Shown in pieces: positions 1-7,355 of a stretch of 23,440 nucleotides of DNA; position 1 is the first letter of the stretch, and each line of letters opens with the position of its first letter. The stretch is from positions 1 through 23,440 of the forward strand of contig CAKQSC010000008.1 of the NCBI GenBank assembly GCA_934271725.1. The letters run 5' to 3'. The stretch is from an uncultured Clostridia bacterium (GTDB taxonomy: Bacteria > Bacillota > Clostridia > Christensenellales > Borkfalkiaceae). The notes under the pieces were generated by a model. The model did not search any database. It was not told where the DNA came from and worked only from the letters and a program-made list of their open reading frames with translations. The translations under genes and the position numbers were made by a program.

Positions 1-709
1 GGGCGAAAGTATGCCCCAGATTCAAGATTTTTCTTTCGCCTCTGTCGTAAAAATCTTTTTTGACGTATTTCGCTTTGACTTTCAGCGTTCTTATTATCAG
101 TTCGGCAAGGTCGAAACTTTTATTTTGAAGCATTTTATAGATTTTAGAGTCGCCTACCATAGCGCACTTTAAAATCTCGCTCACCCCGTCGTTGAAAGGG
201 GGCTTGGTCAAATCTTTCACAAGGTCAACGGCAATCACCGTACGGCTCGGCGGATAAAAGTTACCTACGAGATTTTTTACGCCGTCGTAATCGACGCCCG
301 TTTTACCGCCTACGGAAGAGTCGCACATGGAAAGAAGAGTGGTAGGCACGTTTACGTATTCTATTCCGCGCATATACACGGAACAGGCAAACCCCGTAAC
401 GTCCCCCGTAACTCCTCCGCCTATCGCGTAAACGATAGTCGACTTATCGGCGTTTTTATCTTTGAAAAAGCCGAGTATCTTTTCTACGGAAGAAAGGGTT
501 TTGTTTTCCTCTCCGCCCGTAAAGACAAACGTTTTTTCGGCGGGGAGGTGTTCCGTAAGGTTTTTATGCGTTTCGTAAAAGGTTTTATCCGCAACGAACA
601 AACCGTTTTTGTTTTTCCCTATTCGTTCAAAAAGGTCGGCGGAGTTCACTGCGGAAACGTGCGTTTTGACTGTATTTCTTTTGTTGACGATTTCGGTTGA
701 ATATAACAT
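1..709 (-). CDS. aroB: 3-dehydroquinate synthase, 3' end outside window
   Basis: Converts DAHP to 3-dehydroquinate, the second step of the shikimate pathway, in the cytoplasm using NAD+ and a divalent metal. The 236 visible residues include the family's NAD-binding stretch GGGVTGDVTGFAC, then PTTLLSMCDSSVGGKTG, KNLVGNFYPP and, at the window edge, LNLGHTFA, which normally continues with the metal-ligand histidine. That is about two thirds of the usual 350 residues. The ATG at 709-707 is chosen because it leaves about 30 residues before the first Rossmann strand, as the family expects. No Shine-Dalgarno precedes it; a consensus promoter ends six bases upstream instead. Neighbours further along aroB are not visible. 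Identification is secure; the start is likely but not certain. Confidence 0.95.
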   Translation of the reverse strand, partial: MLYSTEIVNKRNTVKTHVSAVNSADLFERIGKNKNGLFVADKTFYETHKNLTEHLPAEKTFVFTGGEENKTLSSVEKILGFFKDKNADKSTIVYAIGGGVTGDVTGFACSVYMRGIEYVNVPTTLLSMCDSSVGGKTGVDYDGVKNLVGNFYPPSRTVIAVDLVKDLTKPPFNDGVSEILKCAMVGDSKIYKMLQNKSFDLAELIIRTLKVKAKYVKKDFYDRGERKILNLGHTFA

Positions 710-715
710 ACGTTC

Positions 716-744
716 AGTATAAACCCAAAAAAGAATTATGTCAA
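716..744 (-). promoter_or_regulatory. Consensus promoter of aroB, predicted leaderless
   Basis: On the minus strand a perfect -35 TTGACA (744-739) is followed by a 17-bp spacer and -10 TATACT (721-716). Six bases separate the -10 from the ATG, so the expected +1 is base 709, the A of the start codon. There is no ribosome binding site between them. Confidence 0.8.
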
Positions 745-898
745 GGCAATGCTCGGCAAAGTTACGCGCGTCGTAAAAAAGAACGCGCGGAAAGACAATT
801 CGATATACTGTTTACCGAAAAGTCTTTTGCGAGGGCGAAAAATGAACACCTAGTGGGGCATTGTACAACAAAAAAGGTGAAAAAATACGGAAATATCA

Positions 899-927
899 TT
901 GATTTTATTCTCTTTTTGTAGTAAAAT
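899..927 (+). promoter_or_regulatory. Probable sigma-A promoter of the 981-3059 operon
   Basis: The -35 is TTGATT (899-904), the spacer is 17 bp and the -10 is TAAAAT (922-927). It is the best promoter match before the gene at 981, which has its own GGAGG at 969-973. The 710-980 interval otherwise shows only the divergent aroB promoter; a 74-codon open frame from 697 overlaps aroB and looks accidental. Confidence 0.6.
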
Positions 928-980
928 ATCCATAGCAAATATTCTTTTGCCGGATAAAATACCTATTTGGAGGACAAAAT

Positions 981-2012
981 ATGAAAATAATGATTGTGGG
1001 CGGAACGGGACTTTTAGGTCATCAGGCGGCGGAAGTCGCGCTTGAAAGAGGACACGAAGTCGCTTCTTTGGCGATTAAAGACATCGACCTCGGCGACTGG
1101 TACCCGAAAGCCGTCAAAATCGTCGAAGGCGATTGCTTTAAAATGACGGAGGACGAACTCGTTAAGGTATTCGAGGGTTACGACGCGATGATTTACGCGG
1201 TAGGTCCCGACGACAGAGTTACGCCGAGAGAACCCGCTTACGAGTTCTTTAAAACAAGGCTCGTCGATCACTGCGCGAAGGTGTTCAGGGCAGCGAGAAG
1301 AGCGGGCGTAAAGAAAGCAAGTCTTTGCTCGTCTTATTTCCTTTATTTCGACAGAATCTTCCCCGAGAAGAAAATGAAAGAAAAACACGCGTACATAAGA
1401 GTAAGATACGAACAAGCCGAACTTATCAAGAAAGAAGCGACCGACGAAAGAAACGGTCTTGCTCCCATGGACGTTTATATAATGGAACTCCCGTACATAT
1501 TCGGCACCATTCCGGGAAGAGAACCCCTTTGGAGAGTATCTTTCCTCGACCATTACGTAAACGGTTGGAAATGGATTTTCTTCCCGAAAGGCGAAACGGT
1601 TATGACGACGACTCGTCGTATCGGCGAATCGCTGGTAGGCTCGCTCGAATACGGTACCGCGGGCAAACATTACCCCATCGGCGACGAGAATCATTCTTAC
1701 GATTTCATGCTCAACAATTTGCTTATCGGTATTCAGGGCAAACCGAGAAAAATCGTTCACCCGTCGAGATGTATGTGCGCTATGGGCGCGGGCATGATTG
1801 CTAAAAAAGACAAGAAAAACGGACTTTATCACGGTCTTGATTATAAATACGTTATGAAAGACATTATGACGTATAAGTTTAACTACCCGCAAGAACTTAT
1901 CGACGAAGTAACGACGGAACTTCACATGGGTAAAATCGAAGAAGGCGCGCTCGAAAAGGCGATAATCGAAACGGGTAAAGCGTGTTATCCCGATCCGAAA
2001 GAGTTCAAGTAA
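981..2012 (+). CDS. NAD(P)-dependent epimerase/dehydratase-like protein
   Basis: A 343-residue extended short-chain dehydrogenase-like protein. The N-terminus carries the Rossmann dinucleotide motif G-G-T-G-L-L-G (residues 7-13) after a hydrophobic strand, followed by a helix and a second strand, as in sugar-nucleotide epimerases and NAD-binding oxidoreductases. The length fits the family. A canonical YxxxK catalytic pair is not obvious, so substrate and reaction cannot be given. The start ATG has GGAGG (969-973) at good spacing. It lies 18 bp before an EFR1-type flavodoxin/ferredoxin protein, so the two are probably co-transcribed and may serve the same redox process. The family call is good; any specific enzyme name would be guesswork. 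Confidence 0.85.
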   Translation: MKIMIVGGTGLLGHQAAEVALERGHEVASLAIKDIDLGDWYPKAVKIVEGDCFKMTEDELVKVFEGYDAMIYAVGPDDRVTPREPAYEFFKTRLVDHCAKVFRAARRAGVKKASLCSSYFLYFDRIFPEKKMKEKHAYIRVRYEQAELIKKEATDERNGLAPMDVYIMELPYIFGTIPGREPLWRVSFLDHYVNGWKWIFFPKGETVMTTTRRIGESLVGSLEYGTAGKHYPIGDENHSYDFMLNNLLIGIQGKPRKIVHPSRCMCAMGAGMIAKKDKKNGLYHGLDYKYVMKDIMTYKFNYPQELIDEVTTELHMGKIEEGALEKAIIETGKACYPDPKEFK

Positions 2013-2030
2013 TATAAGGACTTTTGCAAG

Positions 2031-3059
2031 ATGAAAAAAGTTATTATTTACTGTTTCTCGGGCACGGGCAACACGAAAAAGGTTTGCGGCATGATTGCCG
2101 AAGAACTTAAAAATTACGATCACGAAACGGAAATATTTTCCATTACTTACGACGCTTATAAAAACAAAGAGTTCCCGAATCCCAACGATTACGATTTGAT
2201 AGGCCTTGCCTATCCGGGACACGCTTTCAACGCTCCCGAACTTTTCAATAAGTTCGTCAAAAGGTTGCCGAAAGCGGAAAAACACCAAAGAGCGTTCATT
2301 ATCAAAACGAGCGGCGAGCCTTTCGCCGTAAACAACTCGGCTTCGCAGTATTCAAAAAGAGCGTTAAGAAGAAAAGGGTACAAGTTTACTTACGAAAAGC
2401 ATTATCTGATGCCGTATAACATTATGTTCCGTTATCCCAACGGGCTGGTAAAACAAATGTATCTGTATTCCGAACTTATGGCGAAAGTCAGCGCGAAAGC
2501 CATAGTAGACGGCAAAAAAGAGTATTTAAAGCAAACTCCGGGCAGCGTCGTTATGTGTTTTTTGGGCAAAATCGAATGGTTCGGCGCATGGTTTAACGGG
2601 CTGTTTTATCACGTCGATAAAAAACTTTGCACCAAATGCGGTCTTTGCGCGAAAAACTGCCCCACGCACAATATAACGATTACCAAAACGGGCAAGTTTA
2701 AGTTCGGCGCGCACTGTACTATGTGCTGTCGCTGTACGATGAACTGTCCGCAAAACGCCGTTCGCATGGGTATGATGGACGGTTGGAGAGTAAACAAACC
2801 GTATCCCTTCAAAGAACTCGTCGAAGACAAGGAATTGTCCGCTAACTACGTCAACGATATGACGACGGGGTATTTCAGAAGATTTAACAAATACTACGAC
2901 AAAATCGACGCGGAACTCAAAGAGTTTAATATAGCCGTGCCGAGAGAAACTTTCGAGCCTAACTCGTACGCGATTATGCCGAAAAAAGAAAGAAAGCAAC
3001 TGAAAAAGCAAACTAAAAAAGAAGCGAAACGGTTGGCTAAGGAAGATAAAAACAAATAA
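2031..3059 (+). CDS. EFR1-family flavodoxin/ferredoxin fusion protein
   Basis: A 342-residue cytoplasmic electron-transfer protein. Residues 1-160 are flavodoxin-like, with the FMN phosphate loop S-G-T-G-N-T at 10-15. Two 4Fe-4S motifs follow: C200, C203, C206, C210 with CP after the last cysteine, and C229, C232, C235, C239, again followed by P. The C-terminal 30 residues are a highly charged Lys/Arg/Glu tail. This is the domain order of the EFR1 family, common in anaerobic Clostridia; its physiological partner is generally unknown. The ATG has AAGGAC about nine bases upstream. It follows the dehydrogenase-like gene by 18 bp and ends in a terminator at 3067, so these two genes form an operon. 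Confidence 0.92.
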   Translation: MKKVIIYCFSGTGNTKKVCGMIAEELKNYDHETEIFSITYDAYKNKEFPNPNDYDLIGLAYPGHAFNAPELFNKFVKRLPKAEKHQRAFIIKTSGEPFAVNNSASQYSKRALRRKGYKFTYEKHYLMPYNIMFRYPNGLVKQMYLYSELMAKVSAKAIVDGKKEYLKQTPGSVVMCFLGKIEWFGAWFNGLFYHVDKKLCTKCGLCAKNCPTHNITITKTGKFKFGAHCTMCCRCTMNCPQNAVRMGMMDGWRVNKPYPFKELVEDKELSANYVNDMTTGYFRRFNKYYDKIDAELKEFNIAVPRETFEPNSYAIMPKKERKQLKKQTKKEAKRLAKEDKNK

Positions 3060-3066
3060 CAACGCT

Positions 3067-3098
3067 AAAACCGTCAACTTCGTTTGGCGGTTTTCGTT
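3067..3098 (+). terminator. Intrinsic terminator after the EFR1 gene
   Basis: A nine-pair stem AAAACCGTC (3067-3075) with GGCGGTTTT (3086-3094), containing one G-T pair, has its T-run as part of the right arm and further T bases after it. It lies eight bases after the stop codon. The following 3100-3275 interval shows no clear promoter hexamers. Confidence 0.75.
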
Positions 3099-3275
3099 TA
3101 CGACGTGCCGTCGTCTGTTTCTGCGACCGCGCGCGGTGTCGGCGTACGTATTTATTTCCTCGTCGGCATTTTCGATTGATTCTTGTGATTTTGCGTCCGT
3201 CGCGGTCGTTTTAAACGCGTTATCCGGGGGCGTGCGGACGAGATTTCTTTGTAACGACGCGGAAAGGAGATAAAA

Positions 3276-4016
3276 ATGAGCGAACTTAAAAAGATGATAG
3301 ATAAATCGGAATACGCGGTGTTTTTCGGCGGGGCGGGGGTTTCCACTGCGAGCGGTATTCCCGATTTTCGCGGTAAAAACGGAATATACAACACGGAAAA
3401 CGAGTGGGGATTACCGCCCGAAAGTATAATTTCCCACACGTTTTTTGAAAAGCGGACGAAAGATTTTTTCAAATATTACCGTGAAAATATGGTGTACCCC
3501 GAAAAGGAACCGTGCGCTTGTCATTACGCTTTGTCCGCGCTTGAAAAACTGGGCAAAATAAAATCGGTTATAACGCAGAATATCGACGATTTGCACAAAA
3601 AGGCGGGTAGCAAACGGGTTTTCGAGTTGCACGGTTCGGTTTATCGCAACTTCTGCACGAAATGCGGAAAGTTTTATCCCATCGACGAGATTTTAAAGAC
3701 GGCGGGCGTTCCGAAATGCTTATGCGGAGGAATCGTAAAGCCGGACGTGGTGTTGTACGAAGAACCGCTTGACGAGAGGGTGTGGCAAGGCGCGGTGAAC
3801 GAGATTATGACCGCCGACCTTCTGATAGTCGGCGGAAGCAGTCTTACGGTAAATCCCGCCGGTTATCTCGTCGCGCTGTTTCGGGGCAGACTTGTCATAA
3901 TCAACGACTCGCCCACGCCTTACGACGATAAGGCGGAATTGCTTATCGGTGGCGATATAAACTCTGTTTTTGAAAAACTTTTAAAGGAATATCTCGGAGA
4001 CGATACCCGTATATAG
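3276..4016 (+). CDS. SIR2-family NAD-dependent protein deacylase
   Basis: A 246-residue sirtuin that removes acyl groups from protein lysines using NAD+. All hallmarks are visible: GAGVST (19-24) and GIPDFRG (27-33) for NAD binding, QNID (101-104), the catalytic His119 in the ELHGS motif, four zinc cysteines (C127, C130, C148, C150), GGIVKPDVVLYEE, and GGSSLTVNPAG (186-196) for the ribose site. The length is typical for bacterial CobB/NpdA enzymes. AAGGAG (3264-3269) fixes the ATG start. It stands alone between a terminator and the ribosomal promoter at 4097. Which acyl group it prefers (acetyl, succinyl or other) cannot be told from the residues checked. Confidence 0.95.
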   Translation: MSELKKMIDKSEYAVFFGGAGVSTASGIPDFRGKNGIYNTENEWGLPPESIISHTFFEKRTKDFFKYYRENMVYPEKEPCACHYALSALEKLGKIKSVITQNIDDLHKKAGSKRVFELHGSVYRNFCTKCGKFYPIDEILKTAGVPKCLCGGIVKPDVVLYEEPLDERVWQGAVNEIMTADLLIVGGSSLTVNPAGYLVALFRGRLVIINDSPTPYDDKAELLIGGDINSVFEKLLKEYLGDDTRI

Positions 4017-4096
4017 TCGGGCAAGATTTTTCGACCACTAAATAGGGCGTTCGGGGCGGATAAATAAAAAATTTTAGAAAAAATCAAGAAAAAAAC

Positions 4097-4125
4097 TTGA
4101 CACGCGTATATAAATATGTTAATAT
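4097..4125 (+). promoter_or_regulatory. Strong promoter of the rpmG-secE-nusG-rplKA operon
   Basis: Perfect -35 TTGACA (4097-4102), a 17-bp AT-rich spacer and -10 TAATAT (4120-4125), placing transcription start about 45 bp before rpmG. No intrinsic terminator with a proper T-run was seen between here and rplA. Confidence 0.85.
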
Positions 4126-4177
4126 ATTCGTGCACTCGGAAGGGGTGTAATTTTTTTGACTACGGAAGGTAATTACA

Positions 4178-4342
4178 ATGGCTGCAAAAGGCAACAGAGT
4201 AAAAATTACGTTGGCATGCACGGAATGCAAGCAAAGAAACTATAATACGTTCAAGAACAAGAAGAACGATCCGGACAGAATAGAAGAAAACAAATATTGT
4301 CCGTTCTGCAAAAAGCATACCGTACACAAAGAGGCAAAATAA
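4178..4342 (+). CDS. rpmG: 50S ribosomal protein bL33
   Basis: A 54-residue protein starting MAAKGNRVKITLACTEC, with paired cysteines (CTEC early, CPFC late) of the zinc-binding bL33 form, and ending KKHTVHKEAK. It is a structural component of the large subunit near the E site. GGAAGG (4164-4169) precedes the ATG. Its position directly before secE and nusG is the usual Firmicutes order. The four-cysteine version is the zinc-containing paralogue type; whether a zinc-free copy exists elsewhere cannot be seen here. No trnW lies between it and secE, although that is common in related genomes. Confidence 0.97.
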   Translation: MAAKGNRVKITLACTECKQRNYNTFKNKKNDPDRIEENKYCPFCKKHTVHKEAK

Positions 4343-4405
4343 GTTATTTGCCCCGTAAAGCGTTCGCGGGGGCGGGCGCAGACCTTTAAAAAGAGAGGTG
4401 TAATC

Positions 4406-4699
4406 ATGGCTGACAACAAAGAAATCAAAAAGACGGAAAAAACCGCCGATAAGGCTGTCGACAAGCGCGCCAAGAAAAAGGCGACGGGCGACAAAAAGCC
4501 TAATATTTTCGTAAGATTCGGCAGAAAGTGCAAAGAAGTTTTTTCCGAACTTAAAAAGGTAAACTGGCCTACGTTCGCAAAGGTGTTGAAAAACACGGGC
4601 GTCGTCCTTGCGGTAGTAGTTATATTCGCCGCGATAATCACCGCGTTCGACTTCGGTTTGCTCGAAGGAATCAAGGCGTTGGTAAACGTCGGCAAATAA
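4406..4699 (+). CDS. secE: Preprotein translocase subunit SecE
   Basis: A 97-residue protein with a long Lys-rich cytoplasmic N-terminus (1-40), the conserved amphipathic segment around E-L-K-K-V-N-W-P-T, and one transmembrane helix at about 66-85. This single-span architecture is typical of Firmicutes SecE, which clamps SecY in the SecYEG channel. AGAGAGGTG (from about 4391) precedes the ATG. The stop codon overlaps the nusG ribosome binding site, indicating translational coupling with the next gene. Confidence 0.96.
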   Translation: MADNKEIKKTEKTADKAVDKRAKKKATGDKKPNIFVRFGRKCKEVFSELKKVNWPTFAKVLKNTGVVLAVVVIFAAIITAFDFGLLEGIKALVNVGK

Positions 4700-4710
4700 G
4701 GAGACTTACT

Positions 4711-5265
4711 TTGGAACAACAGGCTAAATGGTACGTTCTTCACACCTATTCGGGTTACGAATCGATGGTTAAGGACAGCCTTGAAAATCTTATAGAGAAC
4801 AACAGTTTGCAAAACGATATTTTCGATATACGTATTCCGATGGAAGAAGTCGTAGAGGAGAAAAACGGCAAACAGAAACTCGTTCAAAGAAAGAAATTCC
4901 CTTGTTACGTCTTTATAAAACTTATATATTCCAACAGTATATGGTACCTCATTACGAATACGAGAGGGGTAACGGGTTTCGTAGGCCCCGCGGGCAGACC
5001 GCAACCTTTGTCGGCGGACGAAGTTAAGAGAATGCACCTCGAAATAACCGTCGCAAACGTCGAAGAGGGGGATTCCGTAAAGGTAATCAACGGACCGTTG
5101 GAAGGATTTTTCGGCACGGTTATTTCCGTGAATAAGCAAATGGGCAAGGCGAAGGTAAACGTCGTTATGTTCGGAAGAGCGACGGACGTTGAGGTAGACC
5201 TTTCTCAAATAGAAAAGACGAACGACGCGGAAAACGTTTCCGAGGGAGAAAAAAGCGCAGACTGA
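4711..5265 (+). CDS. nusG: Transcription termination/antitermination factor NusG
   Basis: A 184-residue protein with an N-terminal NGN domain (AKWYVLHTYSGYE at the start) and a C-terminal KOW domain (around GDSVKVINGPLEGFFGTV). It binds RNA polymerase and links it to Rho, NusE or the ribosome. The start is TTG at 4711, set by AAGGAG (4698-4703), which overlaps the secE stop codon; no ATG precedes the NGN domain. An acidic tail of about 12 residues follows the KOW domain. The unusual start codon may lower expression relative to neighbours, which is inference. Confidence 0.96.
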   Translation: MEQQAKWYVLHTYSGYESMVKDSLENLIENNSLQNDIFDIRIPMEEVVEEKNGKQKLVQRKKFPCYVFIKLIYSNSIWYLITNTRGVTGFVGPAGRPQPLSADEVKRMHLEITVANVEEGDSVKVINGPLEGFFGTVISVNKQMGKAKVNVVMFGRATDVEVDLSQIEKTNDAENVSEGEKSAD

Positions 5266-5273
5266 CCGCGCGT

Positions 5274-5325
5274 TTCGCGGTGAACCGCGAACGACGGCGT
5301 TTTATATACTTGCCGATTTCGGCAA
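5274..5325 (+). other. Two small hairpins in the nusG-rplK spacer
   Basis: TTCGCGG (5274-5280) pairs with CCGCGAA (5285-5291), and TTGCCGA (5310-5316) pairs with TCGGCAA (5319-5325). Neither is directly followed by a T-run, so they are unlikely to be strong terminators. They may be part of the rplK leader. Confidence 0.4.
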
Positions 5326-5362
5326 CAACAGGTTACTAACAGGTTTTTACCTTTTAGAATAA

Positions 5363-5410
5363 GTGGGAGAAACGCAAAAAATCTTTAACTTGCGTATTCG
5401 CTAACACCAC
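5363..5410 (+). promoter_or_regulatory. L1-binding mRNA site upstream of rplK (23S stalk mimic)
   Basis: GTGG (5363-5366) pairs with CCAC (5407-5410), enclosing GAG on the 5' side, an inner stem ACGCAA/TTGCGT (5372-5377 with 5390-5395) and an A-rich 3' internal loop. The flanks GTGGGAG and ACCAC are the same as at the base of the L1 stalk in 23S rRNA (GGUGGGAG...UACCACC in E. coli), the known model for autogenous repression by L1. The rplK ribosome binding site GGAGG (5415-5419) lies right after it. Confidence 0.7.
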
Positions 5411-5429
5411 GTATGGAGGAAAGCATTTT

Positions 5430-5855
5430 ATGGCTAAAAAAGTTACAGCGGTTGTAAAATTACAACTCGAAGCCGGAAAAGCGACCCCGGGCCCACCCGT
5501 AGGTTCTACTTTAGGTCCTCACGGTATCAACATTCCGGGATTCACTAAGGAATTCAACGCAAAGACGGCTAATCAGGCAGGTCTTATAATTCCGGTAGTA
5601 ATCACTATTTATCAAGACAGATCGTTTACGTTTATTTTGAAAACACCGCCGGCACCCGTTCTTATAAAGAAAGCGTGCAACATTCAATCGGCGAGTGCGC
5701 GTCCCAACAAAGATAAGGTTGCTCAACTTACCAAAGCGCAGGTAACCGAAATCGCGAAAATCAAAATGCCCGATCTTAACGCAACTACTCTCGAAGCGGC
5801 TGAAAGCATGATAAGAGGTACTGCAAGAAGTATGGGTGTTACCGTAGAAGAATAA
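5430..5855 (+). CDS. rplK: 50S ribosomal protein uL11
   Basis: A 141-residue protein matching uL11 throughout: lysine-rich start, the PGPPVGSTLGPHGINI motif, the PPAPVLIKKA segment and a C-terminal rRNA-binding domain ending in a conserved RGTARSMG stretch. It forms the base of the L7/L12 stalk, binds the GTPase-associated centre and is involved in factor-dependent GTP hydrolysis. GGAGG at 5415-5419 supports the ATG start. It is probably co-regulated with rplA through the L1-site mimics that flank it on both sides. Confidence 0.98.
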   Translation: MAKKVTAVVKLQLEAGKATPGPPVGSTLGPHGINIPGFTKEFNAKTANQAGLIIPVVITIYQDRSFTFILKTPPAPVLIKKACNIQSASARPNKDKVAQLTKAQVTEIAKIKMPDLNATTLEAAESMIRGTARSMGVTVEE

Positions 5856-5864
5856 TCTACGGCA

Positions 5865-5905
5865 GTGGGAGAGAGTCAAAACTTCAAGGCTCTTGTTAAA
5901 ACCAC
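5865..5905 (+). promoter_or_regulatory. Second L1-binding mRNA site, upstream of rplA
   Basis: GTGG (5865-5868) pairs with CCAC (5902-5905). The 5' side continues GAG, then AGAGTC (5872-5877) pairs with GGCTCT (5888-5893), and the 3' internal loop is A-rich. The motif flanks and internal loop match the rplK copy and the 23S L1 stalk base, while the inner stem is different in sequence, as expected for a conserved structure. The rplA ribosome binding site GGAGG (5910-5914) begins five bases later. Confidence 0.7.
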
Positions 5906-5923
5906 TTTTGGAGGAAAAAATAA

Positions 5924-6610
5924 ATGAAACACGGAAAAAAATATATCGAAAGTTTAAAAACTATCGAACAAGGCAAGTTCTACGAAGCGAACGAAGCGGT
6001 AGCGAAAGTTATCGAAACCGCGAAAGCGAACTTCGACGAAACGGTTGAACTTCACGTTCGTTTAGGCGTTGATCCGAAACAAGCGGACCAACAGGTAAGA
6101 GGCGTTTTGGTTCTTCCTAACGGAACGGGCAAAACCGAAAGAGTTCTTGCTCTTGCAAAGGGCGCGAAAGCGGACGAAGCAAAGGCGGCGGGCGCGGATT
6201 ACGTCGGCGCGGAAGATATGATTCAGAAGATTCAGACGGAAAACTGGTTTGATTTCGACGTAATCGTAACTACTCCCGACATGATGGGCGTCGTAGGCAG
6301 AATAGGTAAGGTTTTAGGTCCCAAGGGTTTGATGCCCAGTCCTAAATCGGGTACCGTTACTATGGACGTTGCAAAGGCTATCAAGGACAGTAAAGCGGGT
6401 AAAGTCGAATACAGACTCGACAAAACGGCTATCATTCACTGCCCCATAGGCAAAAAGAGTTTCGGCGCGGATAAACTTCTTGAAAACTACGAAGCGCTTA
6501 TCGACGCGATAGTAAAAGCGAAACCCGCGGCGGCGAAAGGTCAATACGTAAAGAGCATTAACCTTACCAGCACTATGGGACCCGGCGTAAAAGTCGTAAA
6601 CAGATATTAA
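5924..6610 (+). CDS. rplA: 50S ribosomal protein uL1
   Basis: A 228-residue protein with the uL1 features: the ELHVRLGVDPKQADQQVRG segment near the N-terminus, the central T-P-D-M-M then G-R-I-G-K-V-L-G-P-K-G-L-M-P core, and the C-terminal SINLTSTMGPGVKV stretch. It forms the mobile L1 stalk that guides deacylated tRNA from the E site, and in bacteria represses its own mRNA. The ATG follows GGAGG by nine bases. A new consensus promoter starts six bases after its stop, so rplJ is transcribed separately. Confidence 0.98.
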   Translation: MKHGKKYIESLKTIEQGKFYEANEAVAKVIETAKANFDETVELHVRLGVDPKQADQQVRGVLVLPNGTGKTERVLALAKGAKADEAKAAGADYVGAEDMIQKIQTENWFDFDVIVTTPDMMGVVGRIGKVLGPKGLMPSPKSGTVTMDVAKAIKDSKAGKVEYRLDKTAIIHCPIGKKSFGADKLLENYEALIDAIVKAKPAAAKGQYVKSINLTSTMGPGVKVVNRY

Positions 6611-6615
6611 AACGT

Positions 6616-6644
6616 TTGACATCGTATTAAATCGGTGTTATAAT
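6616..6644 (+). promoter_or_regulatory. Full-consensus promoter of rplJL
   Basis: TTGACA (6616-6621), a 17-bp spacer and TATAAT (6639-6644) match the sigma-A consensus at all twelve positions. Expected +1 is near 6651, just before the L10 leader. Confidence 0.92.
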
Positions 6645-6654
6645 AAAACAAACA

Positions 6655-6779
6655 ACAATCCAAAGACAGCAGGTTCGGCGATTTGCCGAGTAATGTTTTG
6701 CCTGCCGAGGGGAGTTCGAGTATAAATATATAACGTATTTATGCCCTTACTGCTTTCGGCGGTAAGGGCTTTTGTTTTT
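6655..6779 (+). ncRNA. Ribosomal protein L10 leader with attenuator
   Basis: The leader carries the family's conserved kink-turn flanks: AAAGACAGCAGG (6662-6673) on the 5' side and CCTGCCGAGG (6701-6710) on the 3' side, with a stem around GGCGATTTGCC between. It is followed by an intrinsic terminator: GCCCTTAC (6743-6750) pairs with GTAAGGGC (6762-6769), extended by TGC/GCG, with TTTTGTTTTT after it. In this known Rfam family (L10_leader) excess L10-L12 complex binds the leader; a terminator at this place supports control by transcription attenuation here. Confidence 0.88.
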
Positions 6780-6803
6780 GGAAATTATACGGGAGGTAAA
6801 CAA

Positions 6804-7292
6804 GTGTCAGCAAATTTTGAGAACAAGAAAGAAGTAGTTGCCAAAATCGTAGAACAAATAAAGAATTCAAAATCTGTCATCGTGGTTCACTACACCGCAA
6901 TGAGCGTTGTCGACGACAACGAAGTCCGTGCGGAAATGAGAAAGAACGACGTAGAATACAAAGTATATAAAAACACTTTGGTTCGCAAGGCGTTCAACGA
7001 ACTCGGCGTCAACGATCTCGACAACGATTTCAACGGACCGACGGCATTCGCTTTCGGTAAAGACGAAACGAGCGCGGCGAGAGTATGCGCTCAGGCGGCA
7101 GGCAAATATACCGACAAAGTAGTCGTAAAAAGCGGTTATATAGACGGTAAATATGCAGACGCAAAGACTGTAAACGTGTTCGCAACCATTCCTTCAAAGG
7201 AAGAACTTTATTCCAAGTTGGCAGGTTCGTTGCAACAAATCATTACTCGTCTTGCTATTGCGGTTAAAGCGGTTGCAGACAAACAAGCGTAA
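6804..7292 (+). CDS. rplJ: 50S ribosomal protein uL10
   Basis: A 162-residue protein that anchors L7/L12 dimers to uL11 and 23S rRNA. The sequence from MSANFENKKEVVAKIVEQIK through VIVVHYTAMSV and YKVYKNTLVRKAF is typical, and the C-terminal helix that binds L12 follows. The start is GTG at 6804 with GGGAGG (6791-6796) seven bases before. The open frame extends back to an ATG at 6741, but that would place 21 residues inside the attenuator hairpin and is rejected. L10 in complex with L12 is the likely effector of the upstream leader. Confidence 0.96.
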   Translation: MSANFENKKEVVAKIVEQIKNSKSVIVVHYTAMSVVDDNEVRAEMRKNDVEYKVYKNTLVRKAFNELGVNDLDNDFNGPTAFAFGKDETSAARVCAQAAGKYTDKVVVKSGYIDGKYADAKTVNVFATIPSKEELYSKLAGSLQQIITRLAIAVKAVADKQA

Positions 7293-7293
7293 C

Positions 7294-7327
7294 AAAGCAA
7301 GGTTGAAAGCAGACCTTAACGTGCTTT
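7294..7327 (+). promoter_or_regulatory. Intercistronic hairpin between rplJ and rplL
   Basis: AAAGCA (7294-7299) can pair with TGCTTT (7322-7327), enclosing AGGT/ACCT (7300-7303 with 7313-7316). A short A/T-rich run follows. It could tune the relative output of L12, which is needed in several copies per ribosome; that role is inference. Confidence 0.4.
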
Positions 7328-7355
7328 AAAAAATAATTTTCAGGAGATAATTAAA

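Noticed and set aside
697..921. 74-codon plus-strand open frame before the epimerase-like gene
   Set aside because: It overlaps the aroB start and promoter, has no ribosome binding site and a low-complexity Lys/Arg composition; it looks accidental.
1014..2288. 424-codon minus-strand open frame opposite the epimerase-like gene
   Set aside because: It is a shadow of the plus-strand gene: no family match, unusual Phe/Arg/Val-rich composition, and the plus strand has a clear Rossmann motif and ribosome site.
4350..4375. GC-rich hairpin between rpmG and secE as terminator
   Set aside because: No T-run follows and secE/nusG need read-through from the rpmG promoter.
6741..6803. N-terminal extension of L10 from the ATG at 6741
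   Set aside because: These codons are the attenuator hairpin and T-run of the L10 leader; the GTG at 6804 has the proper GGGAGG and matches the family start.
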